Shown here: in pieces, positions 1-8,473 of the stretch
How positions within the stretch are numbered: the first letter of the stretch is position 1
Layout: each line of letters begins with the position of its first letter
Source: Panacagrimonas sp963975245
GTDB lineage: Bacteria > Pseudomonadota > Gammaproteobacteria > Nevskiales > Nevskiaceae
Assembly (NCBI GenBank): GCA_963975245.1
Contig: CAXBFJ010000007.1
Coordinates: 1-64,000, forward strand
Length of the DNA stretch: 64,000 nt
Direction: 5' to 3'
Made by a program: the position numbers and the translations under genes
The notes under the pieces: model-generated
What the model was told of the DNA's origin: nothing
Database searches by the model: none
Seen by the model: only the letters and a program-made list of their open reading frames with translations

Positions 1-79
1 GCGGCAGCGATGCCAGCGGCCAACCCAAGGCTGTCAGGAGGCGCGCTACTGACCACGACGGCGCGCTACAGAGCAGGGT

Positions 80-100
80 CCCTGTGCGATCAGCACAGGG
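80..100. repeat. Perfect 8-bp inverted repeat hairpin
   Basis: CCCTGTGC and GCACAGGG form a perfect 8-bp stem around a 5-base loop. No T-run follows on either strand, so it is not a classical intrinsic terminator. It may be part of an interspersed intergenic repeat, but I could not look for other copies in the genome. Confidence 0.5.
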
Positions 101-228
101 ATGCGAAGCAAGCGCGTCCGGCGCAAGGCAGTGATCGAACCCGTTTTGCGTGGGCGCAGCCAACCGCTAGGCATTTCGTCGCGCCAGCGACGCCAACGCA
201 CCGTCACGCCATGCCACAACAAGTCGTT

Positions 229-251
229 CATGGTGAGTTCGTCGAACCATG
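229..251. repeat. REP-like palindrome
   Basis: CATGGT and ACCATG flank an 11-base centre containing TTCGTCGAA. This resembles the short intergenic palindromes, of the form TTCATGGTGAGC..GTCGAACCATGA, scattered in many proteobacterial genomes. The family assignment is from memory; the palindrome itself is seen directly. It lies 55 bases before the lolD start. Confidence 0.4.
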
Positions 252-305
252 CGCGCTGACGCGCACGAACATTCGTCTCAAGGTGGCTGCTGCCTTGGGT
301 AAGCC

Positions 306-1034
306 ATGAGTGCGAACCATCAAGCTCAATCAATGACTGAACTCACTATCAAGGCTTCCGGCCTCAACAAGACATTCGATGACGGCCGTCTCAACCTGAC
401 CGTCTTTGAAGATGTGAATCTGGAAGTTGCCAAGGGCGAATGCATCGCCATCGTCGGCGCCAGTGGCAGTGGCAAATCGACGCTGTTGCATCTTCTGGGA
501 GGGCTGGATTCCCCGACCCGGGGCGAGGTCTGGGTCAAGGGCAGCAAGATGTCGGCGCTGTCAGATGCGGCCCGCGGCGATTTGCGCAACAAGACGCTCG
601 GTTTCATTTACCAGTTTCATCACTTGCTGCCGGAGTTCAGTGCTCTGGAAAACGTGGCGATGCCCTTGCTGATTCGCCGCGAGAACGTGGAGACGGCGAA
701 TCGGCTGGCATCCGAACTGCTGGGGCGGGTCGGTCTCTCCGAGCGTCTGTCGCACAAGCCCGGTGAGCTTTCGGGCGGCGAGCGCCAGCGCGCTGCCGTG
801 GCACGTGCGCTGGTGACGCGTCCAGCCTGTGTGCTGGCCGATGAACCCACCGGCAATCTGGATGCCAAGACCGCTGCCCGCGTTTTTGAGTTGATGCTGG
901 AGCTCAACCGCGAATTGGGGACCAGCCTGATCGTGGTGACGCATGATCTTGAGCTGGCCTCGCGCATGGACAAGATCTGGACCTTGGAGTCAGGGCGTCT
1001 GGTGCGCGTTGACTCCACGCCGGTTTCGGCGTGA
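306..1034 (+). CDS. lolD: Lipoprotein-releasing system ATPase LolD
   Basis: ABC ATPase that powers LolCE extraction of outer-membrane lipoproteins from the inner membrane and their transfer to LolA. The 242-residue product has Walker A GASGSGKST, the signature LSGGERQR, Walker B VLADEPTGNLD and the switch His in VVTHD. The LolD-type stretch FIYQFHHLLPEFSALENV separates it from MacB/FtsE relatives. Two starts are possible, ATG 306 and ATG 336 (MTELTIKASGL); neither has a strong ribosome site. LolC/LolE partners are not visible on either side, while lolA lies at 60.4 kb in the same window. Family assignment is firm; the start is uncertain. Confidence 0.93.
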   Translation: MSANHQAQSMTELTIKASGLNKTFDDGRLNLTVFEDVNLEVAKGECIAIVGASGSGKSTLLHLLGGLDSPTRGEVWVKGSKMSALSDAARGDLRNKTLGFIYQFHHLLPEFSALENVAMPLLIRRENVETANRLASELLGRVGLSERLSHKPGELSGGERQRAAVARALVTRPACVLADEPTGNLDAKTAARVFELMLELNRELGTSLIVVTHDLELASRMDKIWTLESGRLVRVDSTPVSA

Positions 1035-1164
1035 AGCCTTTCGGGCTGTTGCGTCCGTGATCAAGGCCGGAAGGTACCAACGACCAAGCCCGCGCCCATA
1101 GCGGACTGATCGCGACGCGAAATGTTCACGTTGGCTTTATCAGGAACAGCTTCGCGATTTACAG

Positions 1165-3465
1165 GTGTTTGTCTGGCGTCGCCGGCGCAGCATGCGGGCG
1201 CGACCTGATACCCGCCTGATCGCACTGGCCTTTGGCGCCGGTGTTCTGGCCGTTCATGCGGGCGCAGACCTGCCGTCGCTGGGGCTTTTGATCCTGCTGT
1301 GCATTCCTGCGCTGATCCCGTGGCGCGGTCGCCTGCTATGGTCAGCGGCGCAGTTGGGCGTGCTGCTGGTGGTGCTGCAGGCAAGTCATCGTCTGGAGCA
1401 TCGCTGGCCGGCCGAAAGGCATGCACAGGAAGTCGAGGTGATCGGTCACGTCAGCAGTCTGGTGGAACGCACCGCAGGCTTCAGCGCAAAGCAGGGCCGC
1501 AACTTTCGATTCGAGTTTGCGCCGCATCAATCTGAGGATCTGCCGGATCATCTGCGCATTTCCTGGTACGAGGCAGATCTGCATCCGCGCGCAGGCGAGT
1601 GCTGGAAATTCAGACTCAAGATGCGCACGCCGCATGGCTCGCTCAATCCCGGCGCTTTTGACTACGAGGCCTGGCTCTACCGACGCGGTGTGGGCGGGGT
1701 TGCCAGCGTGCGCTCCGGTGAGCGCTGCGACATCTCTCGCAGCTTTCCGGTCCTGAATGCGCGTCAGTGGATCAAGCAGCATCTGGATGATGCGCTCGGC
1801 GATCATCCGGGCAAGGCGATGATCGCCGCGCTGACCATCGGCGACGACTCTGGCTTCAGCAAGGAAGACTGGGATCATTTCCGGCAAACAGGGACCAGCC
1901 ATCTGGTCGCCATTTCCGGATTCAATGTCGCGATTCTGGCCGGGCTGGCGTTCCTGATCGTGCGATGGAGCTGGCCCGCAATGGGAAACCTCGCGCTGCG
2001 CTTTCCTGCCCAGAAAGCCGGGATGGTCGCCGCTGCTATCGCGGGGCTGGCCTACGGCCTGTTGGCCGGCTGGGATTCTCCCGCGCAGCGAGCGGCCATC
2101 ATGCTGGCCCTGCTGTTGATGGCGGCATTGCCGGATCGCCAGCCGCAGCTTTCAAGTGCACTGGCGGCAGCGCTGATACTGATGCTGTGCATGGATCCGT
2201 CGTCGGTGCTGAGCCCCGGCCTGTGGCTTTCTTTTGGCGCCGTGGCCGCCATTTTCTACGCCACTACGCACAGGCTGGAAGCGCCTTCAGCGTGGCGCGC
2301 TGGAATCCGAATCCAGATCATGCTCAGCATTTTGCTGGCGCCGCTGACGCTGTACTTCTTCCAGGGCGCCGCCTGGCTTGGCATGCCGGTAAACCTGATT
2401 GCGGTTCCGGTGATGACTGTGCTCACGCCGCTAGTGGTGGGAGCCAGCGCACTGGCTGCCATCGTGCCGGAGCCGGGTATTGCTCCGCTGGGATGGGTGG
2501 CGGATGTGATGCAGGCCTTGCAGTCGGGGCTGGCATGGATTGCTGCCCATGCGCCCCTGGCGTGGTTTCCAGCGAGTCCACCGCGTTCGGCATTGCTGCT
2601 GGCCTTGTTCGGCGCCCTGCTGTTGTTTGCCCCGCGCGGTGTGCCATTGAGGGGCCTCGGCATTCTGTGTTTTCTGCCGCTGATGTTCTCGCCGCGCGCG
2701 TCAGTGCAGGCGCCTTTCGAGCTGAACGTGCTGGATGTGGGGCAGGGTCTGGCCGTGCTGGTGCGCACGCAGAATCATGTGCTCCTGTATGACGCAGGCC
2801 CGGCTTTTCCGGGCGGATTCGATGCGGGCGAGGCCGTGGTCGTGCCGTTCGTGTTATCGCAGGGCGAGCGACGCCTGGACCGGCTGCTGCTGTCGCACGG
2901 CGATCGCGATCATGCCGGCGGCGTTGATGCGGTGCGGGAATGGCTGCCGGTGACGCAGGAGATCGGCACCGATGCTCATGCGCCATGCGCTGATGGTCAG
3001 AGCTGGACGTGGGACGGTGTTCAGTTCGAGATATTGCATCCGGATGAGCAGAGCTGGTCAGACAATAACCGGAGTTGCGTGTTGCGAATTCAGGCTGAGG
3101 GTTTCTCAGCCCTGTTGGCCGGTGATATCGAGCGGGGCGCCGAGGCGCGTCTGCTGGCCGACCATGCAGACCGGCTCAAAGCAGATGTCCTCATCGCGCC
3201 GCATCACGGCAGCAAGACTTCTTCCACTCTGGCGTTCGTGCAGGCGGTGGCGCCGCAGGTGGTGGTTTTCGGCGCAGGATGGCGTAGCCACTTTGGTCAT
3301 CCCCGGCCGGAAGTCGTTGCCCGTTACGAGGCGCTTGGTGCGCGTTCGCTGGTCACCGGGGTGGAAGGAGCGGTGCGCGTCTGGTGCGACCCTCAGGGCG
3401 GGGTCAGGACCAACTCATGGCGGCGTGAGCACAGCCGTTTCTGGAACGCGCCGGCCGAGCCCTGA
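1165..3465 (+). CDS. comEC: DNA internalization channel protein ComEC/Rec2
   Basis: Inner-membrane protein that passes single-stranded DNA into the cytoplasm during natural transformation. The 766 residues show an N-terminal hydrophobic region with an OB-like domain (DUF4131, about 30-180), the competence domain with many membrane helices starting near GTSHLVAISGFNVAILAGL, and a C-terminal metallo-beta-lactamase-like domain. That last domain has LLSHGDRDHAGG, LLAGDIE and APHHGSKTSS, so its metal site looks intact. The start is GTG 1165 or ATG 1192; no clear ribosome site decides it. Its closest plus-strand neighbour is lolD, 130 bases upstream. No other competence gene is seen in the window. 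Confidence 0.92.
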   Translation: MFVWRRRRSMRARPDTRLIALAFGAGVLAVHAGADLPSLGLLILLCIPALIPWRGRLLWSAAQLGVLLVVLQASHRLEHRWPAERHAQEVEVIGHVSSLVERTAGFSAKQGRNFRFEFAPHQSEDLPDHLRISWYEADLHPRAGECWKFRLKMRTPHGSLNPGAFDYEAWLYRRGVGGVASVRSGERCDISRSFPVLNARQWIKQHLDDALGDHPGKAMIAALTIGDDSGFSKEDWDHFRQTGTSHLVAISGFNVAILAGLAFLIVRWSWPAMGNLALRFPAQKAGMVAAAIAGLAYGLLAGWDSPAQRAAIMLALLLMAALPDRQPQLSSALAAALILMLCMDPSSVLSPGLWLSFGAVAAIFYATTHRLEAPSAWRAGIRIQIMLSILLAPLTLYFFQGAAWLGMPVNLIAVPVMTVLTPLVVGASALAAIVPEPGIAPLGWVADVMQALQSGLAWIAAHAPLAWFPASPPRSALLLALFGALLLFAPRGVPLRGLGILCFLPLMFSPRASVQAPFELNVLDVGQGLAVLVRTQNHVLLYDAGPAFPGGFDAGEAVVVPFVLSQGERRLDRLLLSHGDRDHAGGVDAVREWLPVTQEIGTDAHAPCADGQSWTWDGVQFEILHPDEQSWSDNNRSCVLRIQAEGFSALLAGDIERGAEARLLADHADRLKADVLIAPHHGSKTSSTLAFVQAVAPQVVVFGAGWRSHFGHPRPEVVARYEALGARSLVTGVEGAVRVWCDPQGGVRTNSWRREHSRFWNAPAEP

Positions 3466-3490
3466 ACGAGCAGGGCGCTGCCATGCAGAA

Positions 3491-3991
3491 TCAGAGAATC
3501 GTGGGGTTCGGCGCGTCGCCGTAGACCTTCTTGGGGTCGAAGCTTTTCTCGTCTTCTTCAAACTTCAGATCGCGCTTGGCATCGCCTTCGCCGGTCGGGA
3601 CCGAGCGATAGAAGCAGGATCGGTACCCAACGTGGCAGCTCGCATCCCCGGGAATCTCGACCCGCAGCCAGACCGCGTCCTGATCATCATCAATGCGCAT
3701 TTCAACGATCTTCTGCACCAGGCCGGAGGTGGCGCCCTTGTGCCAGAGTTGCTGGCGTGAGCGGCTGAAGTAGTGCGCTTCGCCGGTCTGGATGCTCAGG
3801 CGCAGGGCTTCTTCATTCATGTAGCCGAGCATGAGCACTTCGCCGCTGCCGGCTGCAGTGGTCACGCAGGCAATCAGGCCTTTTTCATCAAACTTGGGCG
3901 CGAGTTCGTGACCTTCTTCAACCTGCTCGATGCTGACGCGCTGGGAGAATTCGACGCTTGACGGCTCATTTGAGGGTTTCTGGTCAGACAT
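3491..3991 (-). CDS. hisI: Phosphoribosyl-AMP cyclohydrolase HisI
   Basis: Catalyses the third step of histidine synthesis, opening the adenine ring of phosphoribosyl-AMP in the cytoplasm. The 166 residues contain the typical VLMLGYMNEEAL, FSRSRQQLWHKGATSG, the metal-binding acidic run DDDQDA and the zinc cysteines in CHVGYRSCFYR. The HisE pyrophosphohydrolase domain fused in enterobacteria is absent, so this is a stand-alone HisI. A charged C-terminal tail of about 35 residues (KRDLKFEEDEKSFDPKKVY..) follows the core. It is separated from any other his gene in the window and converges on comEC with a 25-base gap. Confidence 0.92.
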   Translation of the reverse strand: MSDQKPSNEPSSVEFSQRVSIEQVEEGHELAPKFDEKGLIACVTTAAGSGEVLMLGYMNEEALRLSIQTGEAHYFSRSRQQLWHKGATSGLVQKIVEMRIDDDQDAVWLRVEIPGDASCHVGYRSCFYRSVPTGEGDAKRDLKFEEDEKSFDPKKVYGDAPNPTIL

Positions 3992-4047
3992 GGCTGCAAC
4001 TCGGCAATCAAAAAAACGGGGGGCGAATTATAGGGTGCGAGGCCGAT

Positions 4048-4890
4048 TCAGGGGCCGCTGCGGGCAACCGAGCCCTTGCGCACACCCTCGTAGGCCCGAA
4101 CTTCCACGGCCTGACCGGGGCGCTTGCGCTGTACGCGGCGAACCAGATCCTCGGCAATGCGTTCAACAGTGGTGTCGGAATCGAGCATATCAACCTGATT
4201 TTCAGGCAGTTGCAGCTCAAAGCGGCCTTCGGGGGCGTTGTAGGCGAAACGCACGCGACCGTTGCTGCGGGCAATCTCGTCCTCCTGCGTGCCCAGATAG
4301 ATATCCGTCCATGCCAGGGCAATCTTCTGTTCAAGCGCGGCATCGCGCGCGCCATCCACCCGGATTTCCAGCCGTGATCGGTGCCCGTGAGCAATGCGTT
4401 GGCACTGCCCCTGATGTTTCTTCAGGCCATGCACGTAGTGATAGTAGGGGCCATCGATGTCTTCCGTGCGCAGCCGGATGCGCAGACGCGCCACATTGGG
4501 AGGCATGTCCTGAGTCAGATTTTGTTCAAGGTAATCAGCGACTTGCGTTTCGGTGATTTCCAGCATGGGCAGGGTTGAGACCGAGCATTCGGGACCGCGG
4601 TGCTCGATATCGCCGAGCTCCGACCGGAACAGGATTTCGCTGATGCCGTCGTAACTGGCCTGAGTCAGCTCGCTGGCGCGGCCGGGGACCAGCAGCGTGT
4701 GGTCCAGGCCGGCGTCGATATCGCGCTTGAGCCGTCGCTTGACCTCGCCAAAATCGAGCACCATGGACTGCGAGTCCAGGTCGCCCAGCAACTCGACATC
4801 CACGATCCAGCTTTCGCCTACCAAGCCGCGAGCGGCATCCAGATAGGCGCAATCAATAACGGTCAGGTGTTCGACAAACAGGCTGTTCAT
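4048..4890 (-). CDS. 6-carboxytetrahydropterin synthase-like protein, two-half form
   Basis: A 280-residue member of the QueD/6-pyruvoyl-tetrahydropterin synthase fold, about twice the usual QueD length. Canonical enzymes carry AAH, HGH, DFxxLK and LDH in one domain. Here the N-terminal half keeps DFGEVKR (46-52) and LDHTLL (62-67) but has lost the zinc histidines: the segment aligned with HGH reads GES. The C-terminal half has a Cys at 163 and HGH at 168-170 but no DFxxLK. This looks like a fused or duplicated domain pair with the motifs split. It may act in queuosine precursor synthesis, but no queC, queE or queF lies nearby, so the exact reaction is uncertain. Confidence 0.72.
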   Translation of the reverse strand: MNSLFVEHLTVIDCAYLDAARGLVGESWIVDVELLGDLDSQSMVLDFGEVKRRLKRDIDAGLDHTLLVPGRASELTQASYDGISEILFRSELGDIEHRGPECSVSTLPMLEITETQVADYLEQNLTQDMPPNVARLRIRLRTEDIDGPYYHYVHGLKKHQGQCQRIAHGHRSRLEIRVDGARDAALEQKIALAWTDIYLGTQEDEIARSNGRVRFAYNAPEGRFELQLPENQVDMLDSDTTVERIAEDLVRRVQRKRPGQAVEVRAYEGVRKGSVARSGP

Positions 4891-4981
4891 GCGCGGGCTA
4901 ATGGGAAATGCAGCTCGTAGTTTAAGATGCGCGCCCGTCCGCCACCTGCGACGGACTCAAATTTCTGTGTACCGAGACGTC

Positions 4982-6400
4982 ATGACCGTTACCCGATTTG
5001 CGCCCAGCCCCACCGGATACCTGCACATCGGGGGCGCGCGTACCGCCCTGTTCTCATGGCTTTATGCGAAACGCAGCGGCGGAAAATTCCTGCTCAGGAT
5101 CGAAGACACGGACCGTCAGCGCAGCACGCAGGAAGCGGTGGATGCCATTTTTGAGGGCATGGATTGGCTGGGGCTGAAGTCGGATTTTGAGCCGGTCTAT
5201 CAGACCCGGCGCAGCGAACGTTATGCGGTTGTACTGGATCAGCTGCTGGCCGACGGTCACGCCTATCACTGCTATGCCAGCAAGGAAGAACTCGACGAGC
5301 TGCGCAGACAGCAGCAGGCGCGTAAGGAAAATCCTCGCTATGACGGGCGCTGGCGCCCAGAGCCGGGCAAGCAGTTGCCGGCACCACCCGAAGGTGTTTC
5401 GCCTGTCGTGCGTTTCAGGAATCCGCAAACCGGTCAGGTGGTGCTGGATGATCTGATCAAGGGCCTGATCGTCTTTGAAAACGACCAGCTCGACGATCTG
5501 ATCATTGCGCGAGCAGATGGCACGCCTACCTACAATTTCTGCGTGGTGGTAGATGACCTGGACATGGCGATTACGCATATCGTCCGAGGTGACGACCACG
5601 TCAACAACACGCCGCGGCAGATCAATATTTTCAAGGCGCTGGGCGCCAAGCCGCCAGCCTATGCCCATGTCTCCATGATTCATGGCGCTGACGGCGCCAA
5701 GTTGTCGAAGCGCCATGGCGCGTTGTCGGTGACGGAGTACCGCGGGATGGGCTTTATGCCTGAGGCGCTCATCAACTATCTGGTTCGCCTGGGCTGGAGT
5801 CATGGCGACCAGGAGCTGTTCACACGTCAGGAACTGATCGAAAAATTCGATCTAGAGCATGTCTCGGCCAGCCCGGCACGCTTTGATATGGAAAAGGCCT
5901 ACTGGGTCAATCATCAGTATCTGAAAAATTCGGATCCAGCCGTCATCGCTCCCGAATTTGCCTGGCATCTGCATCGGGCCGGGATCGAGCCTGCCGATGG
6001 CCCCGCGCTTGAGCCGGTCATCGAGCAGCTTCGCGAGCGCAGCCGCACCCTGGTTGAAATGGTCGAGAAGTCTCGCTTTCTCTTTGCTGATATTGATGGC
6101 TTCAATGAGAAGGACGCCAAGAAGCATCTGGGCGAGAAAGCCGTTCCGATCCTGCGCAGTCTCATTGAAGAACTGACTGCGGTTTCAGATTGGTCGCCGG
6201 AGCCACTTCACGCGGTTATTCACAAGGTCGCCGAGAAGCTGGAAGTGAAACTGGGCGCGGTCGCTCAGCCGATCCGCGTGGCTGTGGCGGGTGTAGCGGT
6301 CTCGCCGCCCATTGATCAGACACTGGCCTTGCTTGGTCGCGAACGAAGCCTTGCCCGCCTGCAGACAGCCGCTGAATTTTCCGAGAACGGCACAGCCTGA
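4982..6400 (+). CDS. gltX: Glutamate--tRNA ligase
   Basis: Charges tRNA-Glu with glutamate in the cytoplasm (class I synthetase). The 472 residues start MTVTRFAPSPTGYLHIGGA, with the HIGH-type motif as HIGG and the second signature as KLSKRHG. The frame is open upstream to 4889, but the family's conserved N-terminus begins at ATG 4982, so the extra 31 residues are rejected. It diverges from the pterin-synthase-like gene across about 90 bases and precedes thrS by 126 bases. Confidence 0.96.
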   Translation: MTVTRFAPSPTGYLHIGGARTALFSWLYAKRSGGKFLLRIEDTDRQRSTQEAVDAIFEGMDWLGLKSDFEPVYQTRRSERYAVVLDQLLADGHAYHCYASKEELDELRRQQQARKENPRYDGRWRPEPGKQLPAPPEGVSPVVRFRNPQTGQVVLDDLIKGLIVFENDQLDDLIIARADGTPTYNFCVVVDDLDMAITHIVRGDDHVNNTPRQINIFKALGAKPPAYAHVSMIHGADGAKLSKRHGALSVTEYRGMGFMPEALINYLVRLGWSHGDQELFTRQELIEKFDLEHVSASPARFDMEKAYWVNHQYLKNSDPAVIAPEFAWHLHRAGIEPADGPALEPVIEQLRERSRTLVEMVEKSRFLFADIDGFNEKDAKKHLGEKAVPILRSLIEELTAVSDWSPEPLHAVIHKVAEKLEVKLGAVAQPIRVAVAGVAVSPPIDQTLALLGRERSLARLQTAAEFSENGTA

Positions 6401-6526
6401 ACGTTGCGTCTTGTTCTGGTCAGGTTGATGCCTCCCTGATCGAAAGGCCGCGACGCGACATTCAGGGCCACGAAAGAGACAATAGACGCTCAGGCCTCCC
6501 CAAGACCTAATTTTTTGCAAGATTCC

Positions 6527-8473
6527 ATGTCCGTAAATATCAGCTTTCCAGACGGTAACCAGAAGTCATTTGAAGGCCCGGTCACGGGACTTGAGATTGC
6601 GCAGGGCATTTCGCCGGGCTTGGCCAAAAAGGCGGCGCTGGTGGAGGTCAACGGCGAGTTGTGGGACCTGACGCGTCCTATTGAGCAGGATGCGAAGATC
6701 AGCATCATCACGCGAGACAAGCCTGAAGCCCTTGAGGTGATTCGTCACGACGCTGCCCATGTCATGGCGCAGGCGGTGCAGGAGTTGTACCCGGGGACGC
6801 AGATCACCTTCGGTCCTTCGACTGAGTACGGCTTTTATTATGACTTCGCCCGTGCCGAGCCCTTTACCGAAGCTGATCTGGAAAAGATCGAGAAGAAGAT
6901 GCGCGAGATCGTCAAGCGCAATCTGCCGATCACCCGCGAAGTCTGGTCGCACGAAGACGCGGTCAAGCATTTCGAAAAGACCGGCGAAACCTTCAAGGCC
7001 GAATGGATTCGCGATGGCATCAGTGCAGACGAAGACCTGACGATCTATCGTCAGGGCGATGCCTGGCTGGACATGTGTCTGGGCCCGCATATGCCTTCAA
7101 CGGGCAAGCTGGGCACCGCGTTCAAGCTGACCAAGGTTTCCGGTGCTTACTGGCGTGGAGATGCGAGCAAGGCGCAGTTGCAGCGCATCTATGGACTGGC
7201 TTTTGCCAGCGACGATGCGCTTAAGGCACACCTTCACATGCTCGAGGAAGCTGAGAAGCGCGATCACCGCAAACTTGGCAGGGCGCTGGATCTGTTTCAT
7301 ATCCAGGACGAGGCCATTGGTCAGGTGTTCTGGCATCCCAAAGGCTGGTCGCTATACCTGACGCTGGAAAAGTATATTCGCGAGCAACTCGATGCCGCCG
7401 GCTACGTTGAGGTCAAGACGCCGATGCTGGTAGATCGCAAGCTGTGGGAAGCCTCCGGTCACTGGGCCAACTATCGGCAGAACATGTTTATCGCTGAAGT
7501 CGATGAAGGCGAGGTGGAGGGTCAGTCGCGCAAGTCCACCCTTGCCGTCAAACCGATGAACTGCCCCTGCCATGTGCAGATATTCCGGCAGGGCATTCGC
7601 AGCTATCGCGATCTTCCGCTGCGCATGGCCGAGTTTGGTGCCTGCCACCGTTATGAGCCTTCCGGTGCGCTGCACGGCCTGATGCGGGTGCGCGGGTTTG
7701 TGCAGGACGATGCGCACATCTTCTGCACCGAAGACCAGATCAGCTCCGAGACTATTGCCTTCTGCGATCTACTCAAGCGCATCTACAAGGACCTTGGGTT
7801 TGTCGATGTCAGCGTGAAGTTCTCGGATCGTCCCGAGAATCGCGCGGGCGACGATGCTATCTGGGATCGCGCGGAAGGCGCGCTCAGGCAGGCAGTGGAT
7901 CAGACCGGCCTGCCGTACACCATCAATCCGGGAGAGGGCGCGTTCTATGGTCCGAAACTCGAGTTCGTGCTGCGCGACGCCATTGGTCGTGACTGGCAAT
8001 GCGGAACATTGCAGGTTGATTTTGTCCTGCCGGAGCGTCTGGATGCCGAGTACATTGCAGAAGATGGTTCCCGCCAGCGGCCGGTCATGCTGCATCGCGC
8101 CGTGCTTGGCAGCTTTGAGCGATTCCTGGGCATCCTGATCGAGCAGCACGCGGGCGCATTCCCGATGTGGCTTGCGCCGGTGCAAGTGGTGGTGGCGCCG
8201 ATCGTTTCCGATGCCAACGAGTACGCGGAGAAAGTTTGTGCGGCATTTCGCTCTGCGCGGCTGCGCTGCGAATCTGATCTGCGCAACGAGAAGATCAACT
8301 ACAAGATTCGTGAACACGCGACCCAGAAGATTCCGGTCATCGCGGTTGTGGGTCGCAAAGAGGCCGAAGAAGGCACCGTCACCTTGCGCTTCCGCGGCGA
8401 AGAACGGCAACACACCGTGTCGCTCGCGGATGCCGTCACACGCCTGACGGCTGGGCCTGCGCAGGATGCCTGA
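6527..8473 (+). CDS. thrS: Threonine--tRNA ligase
   Basis: Class II synthetase that charges tRNA-Thr and edits mischarged serine. The 648 residues carry the TGS domain (1-60), the editing domain with HDAAHVMAQAV and HEDAV, and the catalytic core with MNCPCHVQIF and RMAEFGACHRYEPSGALHGL. The anticodon-binding domain is C-terminal. ATG 6527 is chosen over an in-frame TTG at 6515 because homologues start at MSVNISFPDG. In most gammaproteobacteria infC, rpmI and rplT follow thrS; here the next gene is an M23 peptidase that overlaps its end by 8 bases. Confidence 0.96.
   Translation: MSVNISFPDGNQKSFEGPVTGLEIAQGISPGLAKKAALVEVNGELWDLTRPIEQDAKISIITRDKPEALEVIRHDAAHVMAQAVQELYPGTQITFGPSTEYGFYYDFARAEPFTEADLEKIEKKMREIVKRNLPITREVWSHEDAVKHFEKTGETFKAEWIRDGISADEDLTIYRQGDAWLDMCLGPHMPSTGKLGTAFKLTKVSGAYWRGDASKAQLQRIYGLAFASDDALKAHLHMLEEAEKRDHRKLGRALDLFHIQDEAIGQVFWHPKGWSLYLTLEKYIREQLDAAGYVEVKTPMLVDRKLWEASGHWANYRQNMFIAEVDEGEVEGQSRKSTLAVKPMNCPCHVQIFRQGIRSYRDLPLRMAEFGACHRYEPSGALHGLMRVRGFVQDDAHIFCTEDQISSETIAFCDLLKRIYKDLGFVDVSVKFSDRPENRAGDDAIWDRAEGALRQAVDQTGLPYTINPGEGAFYGPKLEFVLRDAIGRDWQCGTLQVDFVLPERLDAEYIAEDGSRQRPVMLHRAVLGSFERFLGILIEQHAGAFPMWLAPVQVVVAPIVSDANEYAEKVCAAFRSARLRCESDLRNEKINYKIREHATQKIPVIAVVGRKEAEEGTVTLRFRGEERQHTVSLADAVTRLTAGPAQDA

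Larger units (their letters stand above)
1..305. other. Gene-free left edge with small palindromes
   Basis: No convincing gene is visible in these 305 bases. One plus-strand frame and one minus-strand frame are open, but their translations are Arg/Pro-rich and resemble no family I know. The C-terminus of LolC or LolE, which often precedes lolD, is not recognisable in any plus frame. At least three short inverted repeats lie here (80-100, 178-191 and 229-251), which suggests an intergenic repeat or transcript-end region rather than coding sequence. The upstream neighbour lies outside the window. Confidence 0.5.

Noticed and set aside
120..150. GGGTTCGATC on the minus strand, like a tRNA T-arm
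   Set aside because: The flanking bases do not pair as a T-stem and no acceptor or anticodon stem is found.
46..333. Minus-strand open frame of 95 codons overlapping the lolD start
   Set aside because: Composition is Arg/Trp-rich and family-free, it covers several palindromes, and it overlaps lolD.
4889..4981. 31-codon N-terminal extension of gltX
   Set aside because: The conserved synthetase N-terminus begins at ATG 4982.
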